From Sphingomonas sp. 8AM (lineage in GTDB: Bacteria; Pseudomonadota; Alphaproteobacteria; Sphingomonadales; Sphingomonadaceae), in contig NZ_LR733844.1 of NCBI RefSeq assembly GCF_902506455.1, forward strand, positions 3,576,284 to 3,640,283: a stretch of DNA of 64,000 bases, written 5' to 3'. Positions within the stretch are counted from its first letter, which is position 1, and each line of letters opens with the position of its first letter. Made by a program: the position numbers and the translations under genes. The notes beneath the pieces were generated by a model. The model did no database searches, was not told the origin of the DNA, and was given only the letters and a program-made list of their open reading frames with translations. Positions 16,638 to 24,714 of this stretch are shown here, in pieces.

Positions 16638-18227
16638 TCACGCGGCAAACTGGTTCATCGTATTGTGCGCGCCTCCGGCTTTGAGCGCAGCATCGCCGGC
16701 GAAATAGTCCTTGTGATCGTCGCCGATATCGCTCCCTGACATGTTCTGGTGGCGGACGCACGCGATGCTCTCGCGGATCTCGCGGCGTTGGACGTGCTGG
16801 ACATAGCCGAGCATCCCCGCCGCCCCGAAAAAGTCGCGCGCGAGCAGATCGGTGCCGAGAGCGGCGGTGTGATAGGTCGGCAAGGTAATGAGATGGTGGA
16901 AGATACCGGCGCGCTGCGACGACTCGCGCTGGAAGGTGCGGATGCGGTCGTCGGCCTCAACCGCCAACGGGCTGTCGTCGATGGCAGCGTCCATCAGCCG
17001 GGCACGGTCATAGCCGGCCACGTCGCGACCTTCCGCGCGCCAGCGGTCGAACACTTGCTGGCGAAAGTTGAGCGTCCAGTTGAAGCTGGGCGAATTGTTG
17101 TAAACCAGTTTGGCGTCAGGCACCTCGGTACGGATGCGGTCGACTATGCCCGCGATCTGCGCGACGTCGGGGCGCTCGGTCTCGATCCACAGCAAATCGG
17201 CGCCGTGACGGAGCGCCGTGACGCAATCGAGCACGCACCGGTCCTCACCGGTGCCGGTGCGGAACTGGAACAGGTTCGATGCGAGCCGTTTCGGGCGCAG
17301 CAATTGCCCGTCGCGTTCGATCAGGACGTCGCCGCATTCCGGCTCGGCGACCGGTTCTGCATCGAGAAAGGCGTTATACTGATCGCCAAGATCGCCTCTC
17401 GTACGCGAAAAGGCGATCTGCTTGGTCAAACCGGCACCGAGCGAGTCGGTGCGTGCGACGATGATGCCGTCCTCGATCCCCAGTTCCATGAACGCGTAGC
17501 GACAGGCTCGAATCTTGGCGAGGAAGTCTTCATGCGGCACCGTCACCTTTCCGTCCTGGTGACCGCACTGCTTTTCGTCGGAAACCTGGTTCTCGATCTG
17601 GAGCGCGCAGGCGCCAGCCTCGATCATTTTGCGCGCAAGCAGGTAGGTCGCCTCGGCATTGCCGAAGCCAGCGTCGATGTCGGCGATGATCGGGACGACA
17701 TGGCTTTCGTATTGATCGATAGCGTGGATCAGCCGCTGTGCCTCTACCGCATTACCCGCGCCGCGCGCCGCGTCGATGTCGCGGAACATCAGGCCCAGCT
17801 CGCGGGCGTCGGCCTGTTTGAGGAAGGCGTAGATCTCTTCGATCAGCGCCGGCACCGCGGTTTTCTCGTGCATCGATTGGTCGGGCAGTGGGCCGAATGC
17901 GCTGCGCAGGGCCGCGACCATCCAGCCCGACAGATAGAGGTACCGGCCCTTGGTGGTGCCGAAATGCTTGCGGATGCTGATGATCTTCTGCTGCGCGATG
18001 AAGCCGTGCCAGCAGCCGAGCGATTGGGTATAGGCGCCCGGATCCGCGTCATACGCTGCCATGTCGCGCCGCATCACCGCGGCGGTATGGCGCGCGATGT
18101 CGAGCCCGGTGTGGAAGCGGTTCTGCAAGCGCATCCGCGCCACCGCCTCGGGCTGGATGCCGTGCCAGCCGGGGCCAGCCTGCGTGATCGTACGGCCGGC
18201 GGCAGTGACGATGTCCTGATATGTCAT
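16638..18227 (-). CDS. aceA: Isocitrate lyase
   Basis: First enzyme of the glyoxylate shunt: cleaves isocitrate to glyoxylate and succinate, allowing growth on acetate or fatty acids. The 529-residue length and the active-site motif K219-Q-C221-G-H223 (SDEKQCGHQDGKVTVPHE) place it in the longer isocitrate lyase subfamily seen in Pseudomonas, not the 430-residue E. coli form. The Mg-binding region IIADIDAGFGN is intact. AAGGA lies 8 bases before ATG 18227, overlapping the end of a 52-residue gene 10 bases upstream. Divergent from a RamB/ScfR-type regulator, which suggests acetate or fatty-acid control. Confidence 0.95.
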   Translation of the reverse strand: MTYQDIVTAAGRTITQAGPGWHGIQPEAVARMRLQNRFHTGLDIARHTAAVMRRDMAAYDADPGAYTQSLGCWHGFIAQQKIISIRKHFGTTKGRYLYLSGWMVAALRSAFGPLPDQSMHEKTAVPALIEEIYAFLKQADARELGLMFRDIDAARGAGNAVEAQRLIHAIDQYESHVVPIIADIDAGFGNAEATYLLARKMIEAGACALQIENQVSDEKQCGHQDGKVTVPHEDFLAKIRACRYAFMELGIEDGIIVARTDSLGAGLTKQIAFSRTRGDLGDQYNAFLDAEPVAEPECGDVLIERDGQLLRPKRLASNLFQFRTGTGEDRCVLDCVTALRHGADLLWIETERPDVAQIAGIVDRIRTEVPDAKLVYNNSPSFNWTLNFRQQVFDRWRAEGRDVAGYDRARLMDAAIDDSPLAVEADDRIRTFQRESSQRAGIFHHLITLPTYHTAALGTDLLARDFFGAAGMLGYVQHVQRREIRESIACVRHQNMSGSDIGDDHKDYFAGDAALKAGGAHNTMNQFAA

Positions 18228-18237
18228 GCTGATCCTT

Positions 18238-18396
18238 TCAGCCCAGCCGTCCGAGGCGATGGTACAGGTTGGAGAATTTCGACGAGCGCGGATCGTCGGC
18301 GATCTGCCGGACGTAATGCGCCACCGCTTCCTTCATCAACCCGAAGTCTTCGGTCGAGAAAACCGCGCGGCTGCGCTGCGGTTCGGCGTGCGGCAT
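18238..18396 (-). CDS. 52-residue conserved-looking protein upstream of aceA
   Basis: The product starts MPHAEPQRSRAVFSTEDFGL and continues as an amphipathic helical protein containing MKEAVAHYVRQIADDPRSSKF, ending LYHRLGRLG. A strong ribosome site (AAAGGAG, nine bases before ATG 18396) and a stop 10 bases before aceA make it the first gene of an aceA operon. There is no signal peptide or membrane segment. It is too short for default gene callers in some settings. Function unknown; a role tied to isocitrate lyase is inferred only from position. Confidence 0.72.
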   Translation of the reverse strand: MPHAEPQRSRAVFSTEDFGLMKEAVAHYVRQIADDPRSSKFSNLYHRLGRLG

Positions 18397-18486
18397 GATG
18401 ATTGCTCCTTTGCTGGGGATGCGATCATCATGCCGTAAATCCGGCCACTTCCGTCAGCAATTCACATGTAATTCTTGTCTTGTCGT

Positions 18487-18530
18487 TTGACTCGCGCAGC
18501 TATGTTCCGTCATATTGTAAACAATTTACA
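18487..18530 (+). promoter_or_regulatory. Promoter of the ScfR-type gene with an overlapping palindromic operator
   Basis: TTGACT (18487-18492) and CATATT (18511-18516) are spaced 18 bases apart. Immediately over the -10 end lies TGTAAACAATTTACA (18516-18530), perfect 6-bp arms around a 3-base centre. It ends 9 bases before the GTG start and would block transcription if bound, the expected arrangement for autorepression. AT-rich DNA of this kind stands out in the GC-rich surroundings. A half-site (ACATGTAA) lies further upstream toward aceA. Confidence 0.6.
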
Positions 18531-18539
18531 GGAGGGCGG

Positions 18540-19925
18540 GTGAGCCGGGACAAGCTGCTGGCGGGGCATGCGGTACGCCGGCTGCGGCGGCGTCACGGAC
18601 TGACGCAGGCGGCGATGGCCGAGATGCTCGCCATCTCCGCCAGCTATCTCAACCTCATCGAGCGCAACCAGCGGGCGGTGCCCGCGGGGTTGCTGGTGGC
18701 GCTCGCCGACCGCTTTGACTTCGATCCGCGTGAGCTTGTCGCGGGCGAGCCGGGCGGGGGAGCGGAGGCGATCCGGCGGCGGCTCGCCGATCCGCTGTTC
18801 GCCGATCTCGAAGTCGATCGCCGCGAGGTCGAGGAGTGGCTGGCCGCGGCACCGGGTGGTGCGGAAGCGTTCGCCCGCGCTTTCGACCGTGGGCAGGGTG
18901 GCGCTGGCGCCCCGGTACCCGATGACCCGGCACCCACGGTCCGGCGCGAAATCGAGCGTTGGCGCAACCACTTTCCCGATCTCGATGCTGCTGCCGAGAC
19001 GCTCGCGGGCGAGCTGCGGCTGGTCGGCGCGGATCTGTATGGCGCGCTCGTCGAGCGGCTGCGCGTCCGCCACGGGCTCGCGATCCGCATCCTGCCGGTC
19101 GAGGCGCTGCCTGATCATCTCGTCCGGGTCGATCTTCATGCGCGGCAGCTGCAACTCGCCGAGCGGCTTGCGCCATGGTCGCGAACCTTTGCGCTGGCGG
19201 TGCAGTGCGGGCTTATCGAGGCACGGGCGGAGATCGATGCGCTGGTGCGCGGCGCTTCGCTCGATCGGGTGGCGGAGCGCTTGTTCCGGCGGCATCTGTC
19301 CAGCTACTTCGCGGCGGCGGTGATGATGCCGTACGCTCGGTTTGTCCGTGCGTGCGAGGCGAGCGGCTACGACCTGGAGCTGTTGCAGCGGCGCTTCGGT
19401 GCCGGGCCGGAGCAGGTGGCGCACCGATTGACGACCTTGCAGCGCGTGGGGGCACGCGGATTGCCGTTCTTCCTGCTGCGCGTCGACCGTGCCGGGCAGG
19501 TGTCGAAACGGCTTGCGGGCGCCAGCAACACGCAGCTGCTGGCCGGCGACACGCGCTGTCCGTTGTGGCGGGTCCACCATGCATTCGATCGGCCGGGGAG
19601 CGTCGTGCCGCAACTGCTGGAGCTGGAGGATGGCGCGCGCTGGTTCACGCTGGCGATGGCGGTGAACGGCGCGGCGGTGGGGGCGGGGGCGAACCGGGTC
19701 GAGAGCGCGTTCGCGATCGCACTGGGCGTGCCGGCGGAGGTGACGGCGGGGCTTGCTGCCGCGCGCGGGCTGGACCTGAATGGCGCGGCGACCCCGGTCG
19801 GGACGGGATGCCGCGTGTGCCACCGGGTGGCGTGCCCGCAGCGTTCAGCGCCTCCAGCCGGGCGCGCGTTGCTCATCAACGATCGCGAGCGGGCGATGAC
19901 GGGGTGGACGTTCGCGGGGGACTGA
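18540..19925 (+). CDS. XRE-family short-chain fatty acyl transcriptional regulator (RamB/ScfR type)
   Basis: DNA-binding regulator of 461 residues. An XRE helix-turn-helix occupies about residues 8-62 (LRRRHGLTQAAMAEMLAISASYLNLIERN, split here as LRRRHGLTQ and SYLNLIERN). An IrrE-like region follows, then the DUF2083/ScfR-type C-terminal domain ending with Cys pairs (GCRVCHRVACPQR). Relatives include RamB of Corynebacterium, which controls aceA and aceB. Start: GTG at 18540 after GGAGGGCGG, because upstream sequence holds the promoter and palindrome. It is divergent from the aceA operon, so that is the likely target; a short-chain acyl-CoA ligand is inference. Confidence 0.88.
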   Translation: MSRDKLLAGHAVRRLRRRHGLTQAAMAEMLAISASYLNLIERNQRAVPAGLLVALADRFDFDPRELVAGEPGGGAEAIRRRLADPLFADLEVDRREVEEWLAAAPGGAEAFARAFDRGQGGAGAPVPDDPAPTVRREIERWRNHFPDLDAAAETLAGELRLVGADLYGALVERLRVRHGLAIRILPVEALPDHLVRVDLHARQLQLAERLAPWSRTFALAVQCGLIEARAEIDALVRGASLDRVAERLFRRHLSSYFAAAVMMPYARFVRACEASGYDLELLQRRFGAGPEQVAHRLTTLQRVGARGLPFFLLRVDRAGQVSKRLAGASNTQLLAGDTRCPLWRVHHAFDRPGSVVPQLLELEDGARWFTLAMAVNGAAVGAGANRVESAFAIALGVPAEVTAGLAAARGLDLNGAATPVGTGCRVCHRVACPQRSAPPAGRALLINDRERAMTGWTFAGD

Positions 19926-20014
19926 GAGGGAACACCGTCTGGTTCCACGATTTGTCTGGTGACGTGCGGTCCGCGGGCTCCCGCCTCACGCTCGCGATGG
20001 AGAGTGCAGGGACA

Positions 20015-20974
20015 TCAGGATCGGCCCAGCAACCGCTCGCGCGCGACACGGTATTCGGCGCTCAACTGCGCGACTCGTTCGGCGGCAGGGACGATCGTCT
20101 CGATCGCGCCGATTCCCTGGCCGGACCCCCAGATATCGCGCCATGCCTTGGTCGCGCCGCCCGATGCGAAGCTCATCGTCTTCAAATCGCCCTGCGGCAG
20201 ATGGTCGGGATCGAGCCCGGCGGCGACGATCGAGCCGCGCAGGTAATTGCCGTGAACGCCGGTGAACAGGTCCGAATAGACGATGTCCGCGGCGCGTCCG
20301 TCGACGATCGCCTGCTTGTAGCGCGCGTCGGCGTTCGCCTCTTCGGTGGCGATGAAGGCGGAGCCGATGTAGGCGAAGTCCGCGCCCATCGCCTGCGCTG
20401 CCAGCACCGCATCGCCGGTGGCGATCGCGCCCGACAGCGCGAGCGGGCCGTCGAACCAGCTGCGGATTTCCTGCACCAGCGCGAACGGGGACAGGCGACC
20501 GGCATGGCCGCCCGCGCCCGCCGCAACCGCGATCAGCCCGTCGGCGCCCTTTTCGATCGCCTTGCGCGCGAAGCGATCGTCGATGACGTCGTGAAGCGTG
20601 ATCCCGCCCCACGCGTGCACCGCCTGATTGAGTTCCTCGCGCGCGCCGAGCGAGGTGATCGTGATCGGCACCTTCCACTTGGCGCAGACCGCGAGATCGG
20701 CCTCCAGCCGGTCGTTGGACTTGTGGACGATCTGGTTGACCGCGAACGGTGCGGCGGGCGCATCGGGGTGCGCGCGGTCGTGTGCGGCGAGTTCCTCGGT
20801 GATGCGGTGCAGCCACTCGTCGAGCATTGCGGCGGGGCGCGCGTTGAGCGCCGGGAACGAGCCGACGATCCCCGCCTTGCACTGCGCGATCACCAAATCC
20901 GGGTTGGAAATGATGAACAGCGGCGACCCGATGACGGGAAGACGCAGGCGCGACAGGAGCGGGGGGATCGACAT
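20015..20974 (-). CDS. NAD(P)H-dependent flavin oxidoreductase, nitronate monooxygenase family
   Basis: FMN TIM-barrel protein of 319 residues. FMN and phosphate-binding tracts are visible: IGSPLFIISNPDLV at the N-terminus, AVAAGAGGHAG with the conserved glycine/histidine pair, and LSGAIATGDAVLAAQAMGADFAYIGSAF. This matches the class of nitronate monooxygenases that oxidise alkyl nitronates, although many family members are FMN-dependent enoyl reductases with other substrates. ATG 20974 (MSIPPLLSRLRLPVIGSP) is the family-typical start; upstream codons run into repeat DNA. The substrate in this organism is unknown. Confidence 0.85.
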   Translation of the reverse strand: MSIPPLLSRLRLPVIGSPLFIISNPDLVIAQCKAGIVGSFPALNARPAAMLDEWLHRITEELAAHDRAHPDAPAAPFAVNQIVHKSNDRLEADLAVCAKWKVPITITSLGAREELNQAVHAWGGITLHDVIDDRFARKAIEKGADGLIAVAAGAGGHAGRLSPFALVQEIRSWFDGPLALSGAIATGDAVLAAQAMGADFAYIGSAFIATEEANADARYKQAIVDGRAADIVYSDLFTGVHGNYLRGSIVAAGLDPDHLPQGDLKTMSFASGGATKAWRDIWGSGQGIGAIETIVPAAERVAQLSAEYRVARERLLGRS

Positions 20975-21046
20975 GGCGGCGACTATGTGGGGCCGGCAGG
21001 GGTGTGGCAAGATTGACGCCACGTCACGCAAGGGAGGTTTTTTCTT

Positions 21047-21140
21047 CGTCATTCCCGCGGAGGCGGGAAACCAGAACCTCTTACGTTGCGGCTCTTGCGA
21101 AGACCTGCGCGTCTGGATTCCCGCCTGCGCGGGAATGACG
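21047..21140. repeat. Inverted repeat of the GTCATTCCCGCxxxGCGGGAA family
   Basis: The left arm CGTCATTCCCGCGGAGGCGG and right arm CCGCCTGCGCGGGAATGACG, each with its own inner hairpin, enclose about 50 bases. Partial or decayed relatives lie at 6593-6622 and 27960-28028. The element sits between two minus-strand genes (start of the flavin oxidoreductase, stop of the carbonic anhydrase-like gene's neighbour at 21150). Confidence 0.8.
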
Positions 21141-21149
21141 TAGGGCGTG

Positions 21150-21674
21150 TTATTCCACCCGTTCCAGCCCCTCGGCTGCGGCTCGCGCGTTGGCGACGTA
21201 ATGCGCCGCCGACATCCTGAGCCCCGCGACGGTTGCATCATCCAGCTCGCGCACCGCGCGCGCCGGGCTGCCGACGATCAGCGAGCGGGGCGGGAAGACC
21301 TTGCCTTCGGTGACCAGCGCGCCGGCGCCGACGATACAATCCGCCCCGATGACGGCGCGGTTGAGAACGATGGCCCCCATGCCGATCAGCACGCGGTCGC
21401 CGATCGTGCAGCCGTGGAGCACCGCATGATGGCCGATCGTGCATTGGGTGCCGATCGTCAGCGGCGTGCCGGGGTCGGAATGGAGCATCGCGCCTTCCTG
21501 CACGTTGCTGCGCGCGCCAATCGTGATCGTGGTGTTGTCACCGCGGATCACCGCGCCGAACCACACGCCGACCTCGTCGCCAAGCACGACGTCGCCGATA
21601 ACGTCGGCGCTAGGGGCGACCCATGCGGAGGGCGCGCGGGTCGGGCGCTGACCCTTGAAGGCGTAGAGCGGCAT
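21150..21674 (-). CDS. Gamma-carbonic anhydrase-like hexapeptide-repeat protein
   Basis: Left-handed beta-helix protein of 174 residues (YrdA/CaiE/PaaY family), trimeric, with zinc or iron bound between subunits. Candidate metal ligands are H65 (GAMLHSD), H82 and H87 (TIGHHAVLHGC), spaced like those of archaeal Cam. Hexapeptide repeats run from about residue 18 to 135, followed by a C-terminal helix. The acidic loop carrying the proton-shuttle glutamate in active Cam is not obvious, so true carbonic anhydrase activity is uncertain. Confidence 0.88.
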   Translation of the reverse strand: MPLYAFKGQRPTRAPSAWVAPSADVIGDVVLGDEVGVWFGAVIRGDNTTITIGARSNVQEGAMLHSDPGTPLTIGTQCTIGHHAVLHGCTIGDRVLIGMGAIVLNRAVIGADCIVGAGALVTEGKVFPPRSLIVGSPARAVRELDDATVAGLRMSAAHYVANARAAAEGLERVE

Positions 21675-21756
21675 CGCTTCTCTCCCTGCTGTCCCGCCGC
21701 GACACAGGCGCGCGTACGGTCGATGGTAGCCGAAATCGTAAACAGCGCGTTAAGAC

Positions 21757-21930
21757 ATGGCTATGCAACGCCGACTGGTCCTGACGAACGAGGGTGCGGG
21801 ACACCCATTCCGCCGCACCCTGCCGCCGCCCCCCGCCATGCCATCGGCGCAGGCAGGCGACAATGACGTGCGATTGTTCGTACTCAGCTTCGCCGCCTTC
21901 TTCATCAGCTTTTCGACGATGATCTTCTGA
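21757..21930 (+). CDS. Small single-pass membrane protein (57 aa)
   Basis: Starts MAMQRRLVLTNEGAGHPFRR, then a Pro/Ala stretch and a C-terminal hydrophobic segment DVRLFVLSFAAFFISFSTMI that ends the protein. It is tail-anchored in appearance. The stop lies four bases before the stop of the convergent MFS gene. No strong ribosome site is visible, so expression is less certain, but codon use fits the genome and the segment is too hydrophobic and ordered to look like chance. Function unknown. Confidence 0.5.
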   Translation: MAMQRRLVLTNEGAGHPFRRTLPPPPAMPSAQAGDNDVRLFVLSFAAFFISFSTMIF

Positions 21931-21934
21931 CAGG

Positions 21935-23230
21935 TCAGTCGCAGGCGCGGTGAAGCCGCTGCGCGATCAAGGCGGAGATCACACACATGCCGACGACCAC
22001 CAGCAACAGCTGGAAAGGTGTAACGCCCAGCGCGGTGATTCCCGCCACCGCGATCGAGCCGAAGGTCATTGCCCCGGCGTTGACGACATTGTTCGCGGCG
22101 ACCGTGCGGGCGGTATGGTCCTTGGTCACGGTGGTGGTCAGGAACGCGTAGAGCGGCACGACGAACATCCCGCCGAAGATCGCAACGCCCAGCAACGCGA
22201 GCAGCACCGGCACCGCATGCGGCTGTCGAATGAACGAGGCCATGTCGAAGAAGTGGCCGGCAGGCGCGGGGGTCCACAGCCCGACCACCCACCAGAAAGC
22301 GAGCACCGCCAGCCCCATCGCAATCACCGACACGGGCGAGAAGCGCGCCGAGATCTGACCGCGCAGCATCAGGTTGATGACCACCGACCCGATCGCGACC
22401 CCGATCGAAAAGACCGCGAGCACGAGGCTGGCGACGCTGGCATCAGCAGTTAGCACATTCTTCACCAGTGGCGGGAAGACGATGATGAGCACCGATCCGA
22501 TCGTCCAGAAGAAGCTGATCGCGCAGATCGCGAGGAACAACCGCGGGATGTGCATCGTCTCCGCGATCAGCCGCCACGAAGCGCGGATCGGGTTATAGTC
22601 GAGCACCAGCTTCGGCCCGAGCCGCGGCGCGGGCGGGACCGCGCGGGCGGTGAGCCAGCCGAGCAGCGCGACCGCGAGCGTCAGCAGGGTGACGAGCAAA
22701 GGCGACTTGTAGACGAAGCCGGCGAGGATCGTGCCGAGCAGGATCGACAGATACGTTCCCGCCTCGACCAGCCCGGTGCCGCCGAGCACGTCCTCCTCCT
22801 CCAGATGCTGCGGCAGGATCGCATATTTGATCGGTCCGAAGAACGTTGAATGGACCCCGAGCCCGGTGACCGCGGCGAGCATCAGCACCAGCGGCAGCGT
22901 CACCGCGCCGGTGCGCGCGAGCATCAGCCCGGCACCGCCCACGGTCATGATCGCGATCTCGACCGTCTTCACCAGCCGGATGATCCGCGCCTTGTCGGTC
23001 GAATCGGCGAGTTGCCCGGACAATGCGGACAGCACGAAGAACGGCAGGATGAACAGCGCCGCGGTCAGCGCGTTGAAAAAGCTCTCCTGCGTTTCATCGG
23101 CAAAGATCTCGTAGGTGGCGAACAGCACCATCGAGGTCTTGAACAGATTGTCGTTGAAGGCGCCGAGAAACTGGGTGGTGAACAGCGGCAGGAAGCGCCG
23201 CTGCTTGAGAAGCCCGAGGGCATTGATCAT
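21935..23230 (-). CDS. MFS transporter, lysophospholipid transporter LplT-like
   Basis: Inner-membrane major facilitator of 431 residues with about 12 hydrophobic segments. The opening MINALGLLKQRRFLPLFTTQFLGAFNDNLFK is typical of the LplT group (shown here by FLGAFNDNLFK). The tracts SGQLADSTDKARIIR and FFGPIKYAILPQHL are also family hallmarks. LplT flips 2-acyl-lysophospholipids inward for re-acylation by Aas; no acyltransferase domain is fused or adjacent here, so the substrate is unproven. ATG 23230 was chosen because the upstream extension lacks membrane or family sequence. Divergent from pgsA, consistent with a phospholipid theme. Confidence 0.85.
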   Translation of the reverse strand: MINALGLLKQRRFLPLFTTQFLGAFNDNLFKTSMVLFATYEIFADETQESFFNALTAALFILPFFVLSALSGQLADSTDKARIIRLVKTVEIAIMTVGGAGLMLARTGAVTLPLVLMLAAVTGLGVHSTFFGPIKYAILPQHLEEEDVLGGTGLVEAGTYLSILLGTILAGFVYKSPLLVTLLTLAVALLGWLTARAVPPAPRLGPKLVLDYNPIRASWRLIAETMHIPRLFLAICAISFFWTIGSVLIIVFPPLVKNVLTADASVASLVLAVFSIGVAIGSVVINLMLRGQISARFSPVSVIAMGLAVLAFWWVVGLWTPAPAGHFFDMASFIRQPHAVPVLLALLGVAIFGGMFVVPLYAFLTTTVTKDHTARTVAANNVVNAGAMTFGSIAVAGITALGVTPFQLLLVVVGMCVISALIAQRLHRACD

Positions 23231-23358
23231 GACGCGGGACCGGGCCCCCGGATAGTTGGCAATTCGCCGAGCCATAGCGGCTGGGCCGCTGCGATCCAAC
23301 GGCGATTTTCGCTCGACAGGCGCTTGCGCTGCCCGCGTCGCGGGTCCACGTCGCACCC

Positions 23359-23925
23359 ATGCTGTCCCTGCCCAACATCCTGACGCTGTCGCGGATCGTC
23401 GCGGTGCCGCTGCTGGTGGCGTTCCTCTGGTGGCCGAGCTGGCGGTTCGGGTTCGGGGTCGCGTTCGGCCTGTACTGCCTAATGGGGATCACCGATTATT
23501 TCGACGGCTACCTTGCGCGTGCGCAAGGGACGGTGTCGAAGCTGGGCGTCTTCCTCGATCCGATCGCCGACAAGATCATGGTCGCGGCGGTGATCCTGAT
23601 GCTGGTCGGCACGCGGCACGACGATGTGGCGGCGATCACGGGTGTGCATATCATCGCCGCGCTGGTGATCCTGTTGCGCGAGATCGCGGTCAGTGGGTTG
23701 CGCGAGTTTCTGGCCGGGTTGCAGGTGTCGTTGCCGGTGTCGCGGCTGGCGAAGTGGAAGACGACGTTGCAACTCGTCTCGCTGGGTGGGCTGATCCTGT
23801 CGGGGGCGCTGCCGGGCGAGGCGTGGATCAAGGTCGCCAGCCTCGCCAGCCTGTGGGGCGCGGCGGCGCTGACGATCGTGACCGGCTGGGATTACCTGCG
23901 GGTCGGCTTGAAGCATATGGATTGA
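23359..23925 (+). CDS. pgsA: CDP-diacylglycerol-glycerol-3-phosphate phosphatidyltransferase
   Basis: Inner-membrane enzyme of 188 residues that makes phosphatidylglycerol phosphate, the committed step to PG and cardiolipin. The CDP-alcohol phosphotransferase signature is intact: DYFDGYLARAQGTVSKLG then VFLDPIADK, supplying the metal-binding aspartates. About five to six transmembrane segments are visible. Length and the SLPNILTLSRI opening match PgsA. Confidence 0.94.
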   Translation: MLSLPNILTLSRIVAVPLLVAFLWWPSWRFGFGVAFGLYCLMGITDYFDGYLARAQGTVSKLGVFLDPIADKIMVAAVILMLVGTRHDDVAAITGVHIIAALVILLREIAVSGLREFLAGLQVSLPVSRLAKWKTTLQLVSLGGLILSGALPGEAWIKVASLASLWGAAALTIVTGWDYLRVGLKHMD

Positions 23926-23943
23926 GGGGGCGGGAACCCTTCG

Positions 23944-24015
23944 CCGTTCGTCCTGGAGGACCCGTGCTTCGAGACGGCATGTCGCCTTCGCTCAATGCCT
24001 CCTCAGCACGAACGG
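23944..24015. repeat. Inverted repeat of the CCGTTCG family
   Basis: Left arm CCGTTCGTCCTGGAGG and right arm CCTCAGCACGAACGG pair with two mismatches around about 40 bases that include TGCTTCGAGACGGCATGTCG. It is related to the degenerate element at 2225-2294. It lies between pgsA and moaD, both read rightward, and could end or stabilise the pgsA transcript. Confidence 0.7.
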
Positions 24016-24034
24016 GGCCGTGTCAGGAATGCGT

Positions 24035-24286
24035 ATGAAACTGCTGTATTTCGCCTGGGTGCGTGAACGGATCGGTGTGGCCGAGGAAGACGTCATTCCG
24101 CCCGCTGACGTCGACACGGTCGCCGATCTGGTCGCATGGCTCGCGCCGCGCAGTCCGGGCCATGCCGCCGCCTTTGCCGATCCGGCGCGGCTGCGCGCGG
24201 CGGTCGATCAGGCGTTCGTGCCCCTCGACACGTCGATCGCGGGCGCGCGCGAAGTCGCGATCTTCCCGCCGGTGACGGGCGGATGA
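24035..24286 (+). CDS. moaD: Molybdopterin synthase sulfur carrier subunit
   Basis: Ubiquitin-fold protein of 83 residues whose C-terminal Gly-Gly (PPVTGG) is thiocarboxylated and donates sulfur to precursor Z with MoaE. The opening MKLLYFAWVRERIG is typical. ATG 24035 follows AGGA with 8-base spacing; ATG 24029 and GTG 24020 are in-frame alternatives. Its stop overlaps the moaE start (ATGA), fitting the heterotetrameric enzyme's one-to-one stoichiometry. Confidence 0.93.
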   Translation: MKLLYFAWVRERIGVAEEDVIPPADVDTVADLVAWLAPRSPGHAAAFADPARLRAAVDQAFVPLDTSIAGAREVAIFPPVTGG

Positions 24287-24714
24287 TCCGCGTCATCGTT
24301 GCGCGCGACCCGATCGATATCGCCGACGAGTTCGCGCGGCTGGAGCAGGGCGGGGCAGTCGCGACCTTTACCGGGCTGGTGCGCGCCGACGACGGTGTCG
24401 CGACGCTGGAGCTGGAGCATTATCCCGGCGCGACCGAGGCGGCGCTGACGCGGCTGGCGGAGGATGCGACCGCACGCTGGTCGCTGACCGCCGCGACGAT
24501 CGTCCACCGCGTCGGGCCGATGGCGCCGGGTGAGCGGATCGTGTTCGTCGGCACCTGTTCCGCGCATCGCGCCGCCGCGCTCGACGCCTGTGCGTATCTG
24601 ATCGATCGGCTCAAGACCGATGCGCCGTTCTGGAAGCGCGAGACGGTCGGTGGTGCGTCGCGCTGGGTGGAAACGCGCGCCGCCGACGATGATGCGGCGG
24701 CGCGCTGGTCCTGA
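24283..24714 (+). CDS. moaE: Molybdopterin synthase catalytic subunit
   Basis: Catalytic partner of MoaD, 143 residues. Family features are ATFTGLVRADDGVATLELEHYPG, the HRVG motif in VHRVGPMAPGE, and the active-site lysine region LKTDAPFWKRET, where the two lysines bind the substrate. The ATG lies inside the moaD stop. Its TGA is immediately followed by the convergent tonB stop, leaving no intergenic base. Confidence 0.95.
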   Translation: MIRVIVARDPIDIADEFARLEQGGAVATFTGLVRADDGVATLELEHYPGATEAALTRLAEDATARWSLTAATIVHRVGPMAPGERIVFVGTCSAHRAAALDACAYLIDRLKTDAPFWKRETVGGASRWVETRAADDDAAARWS

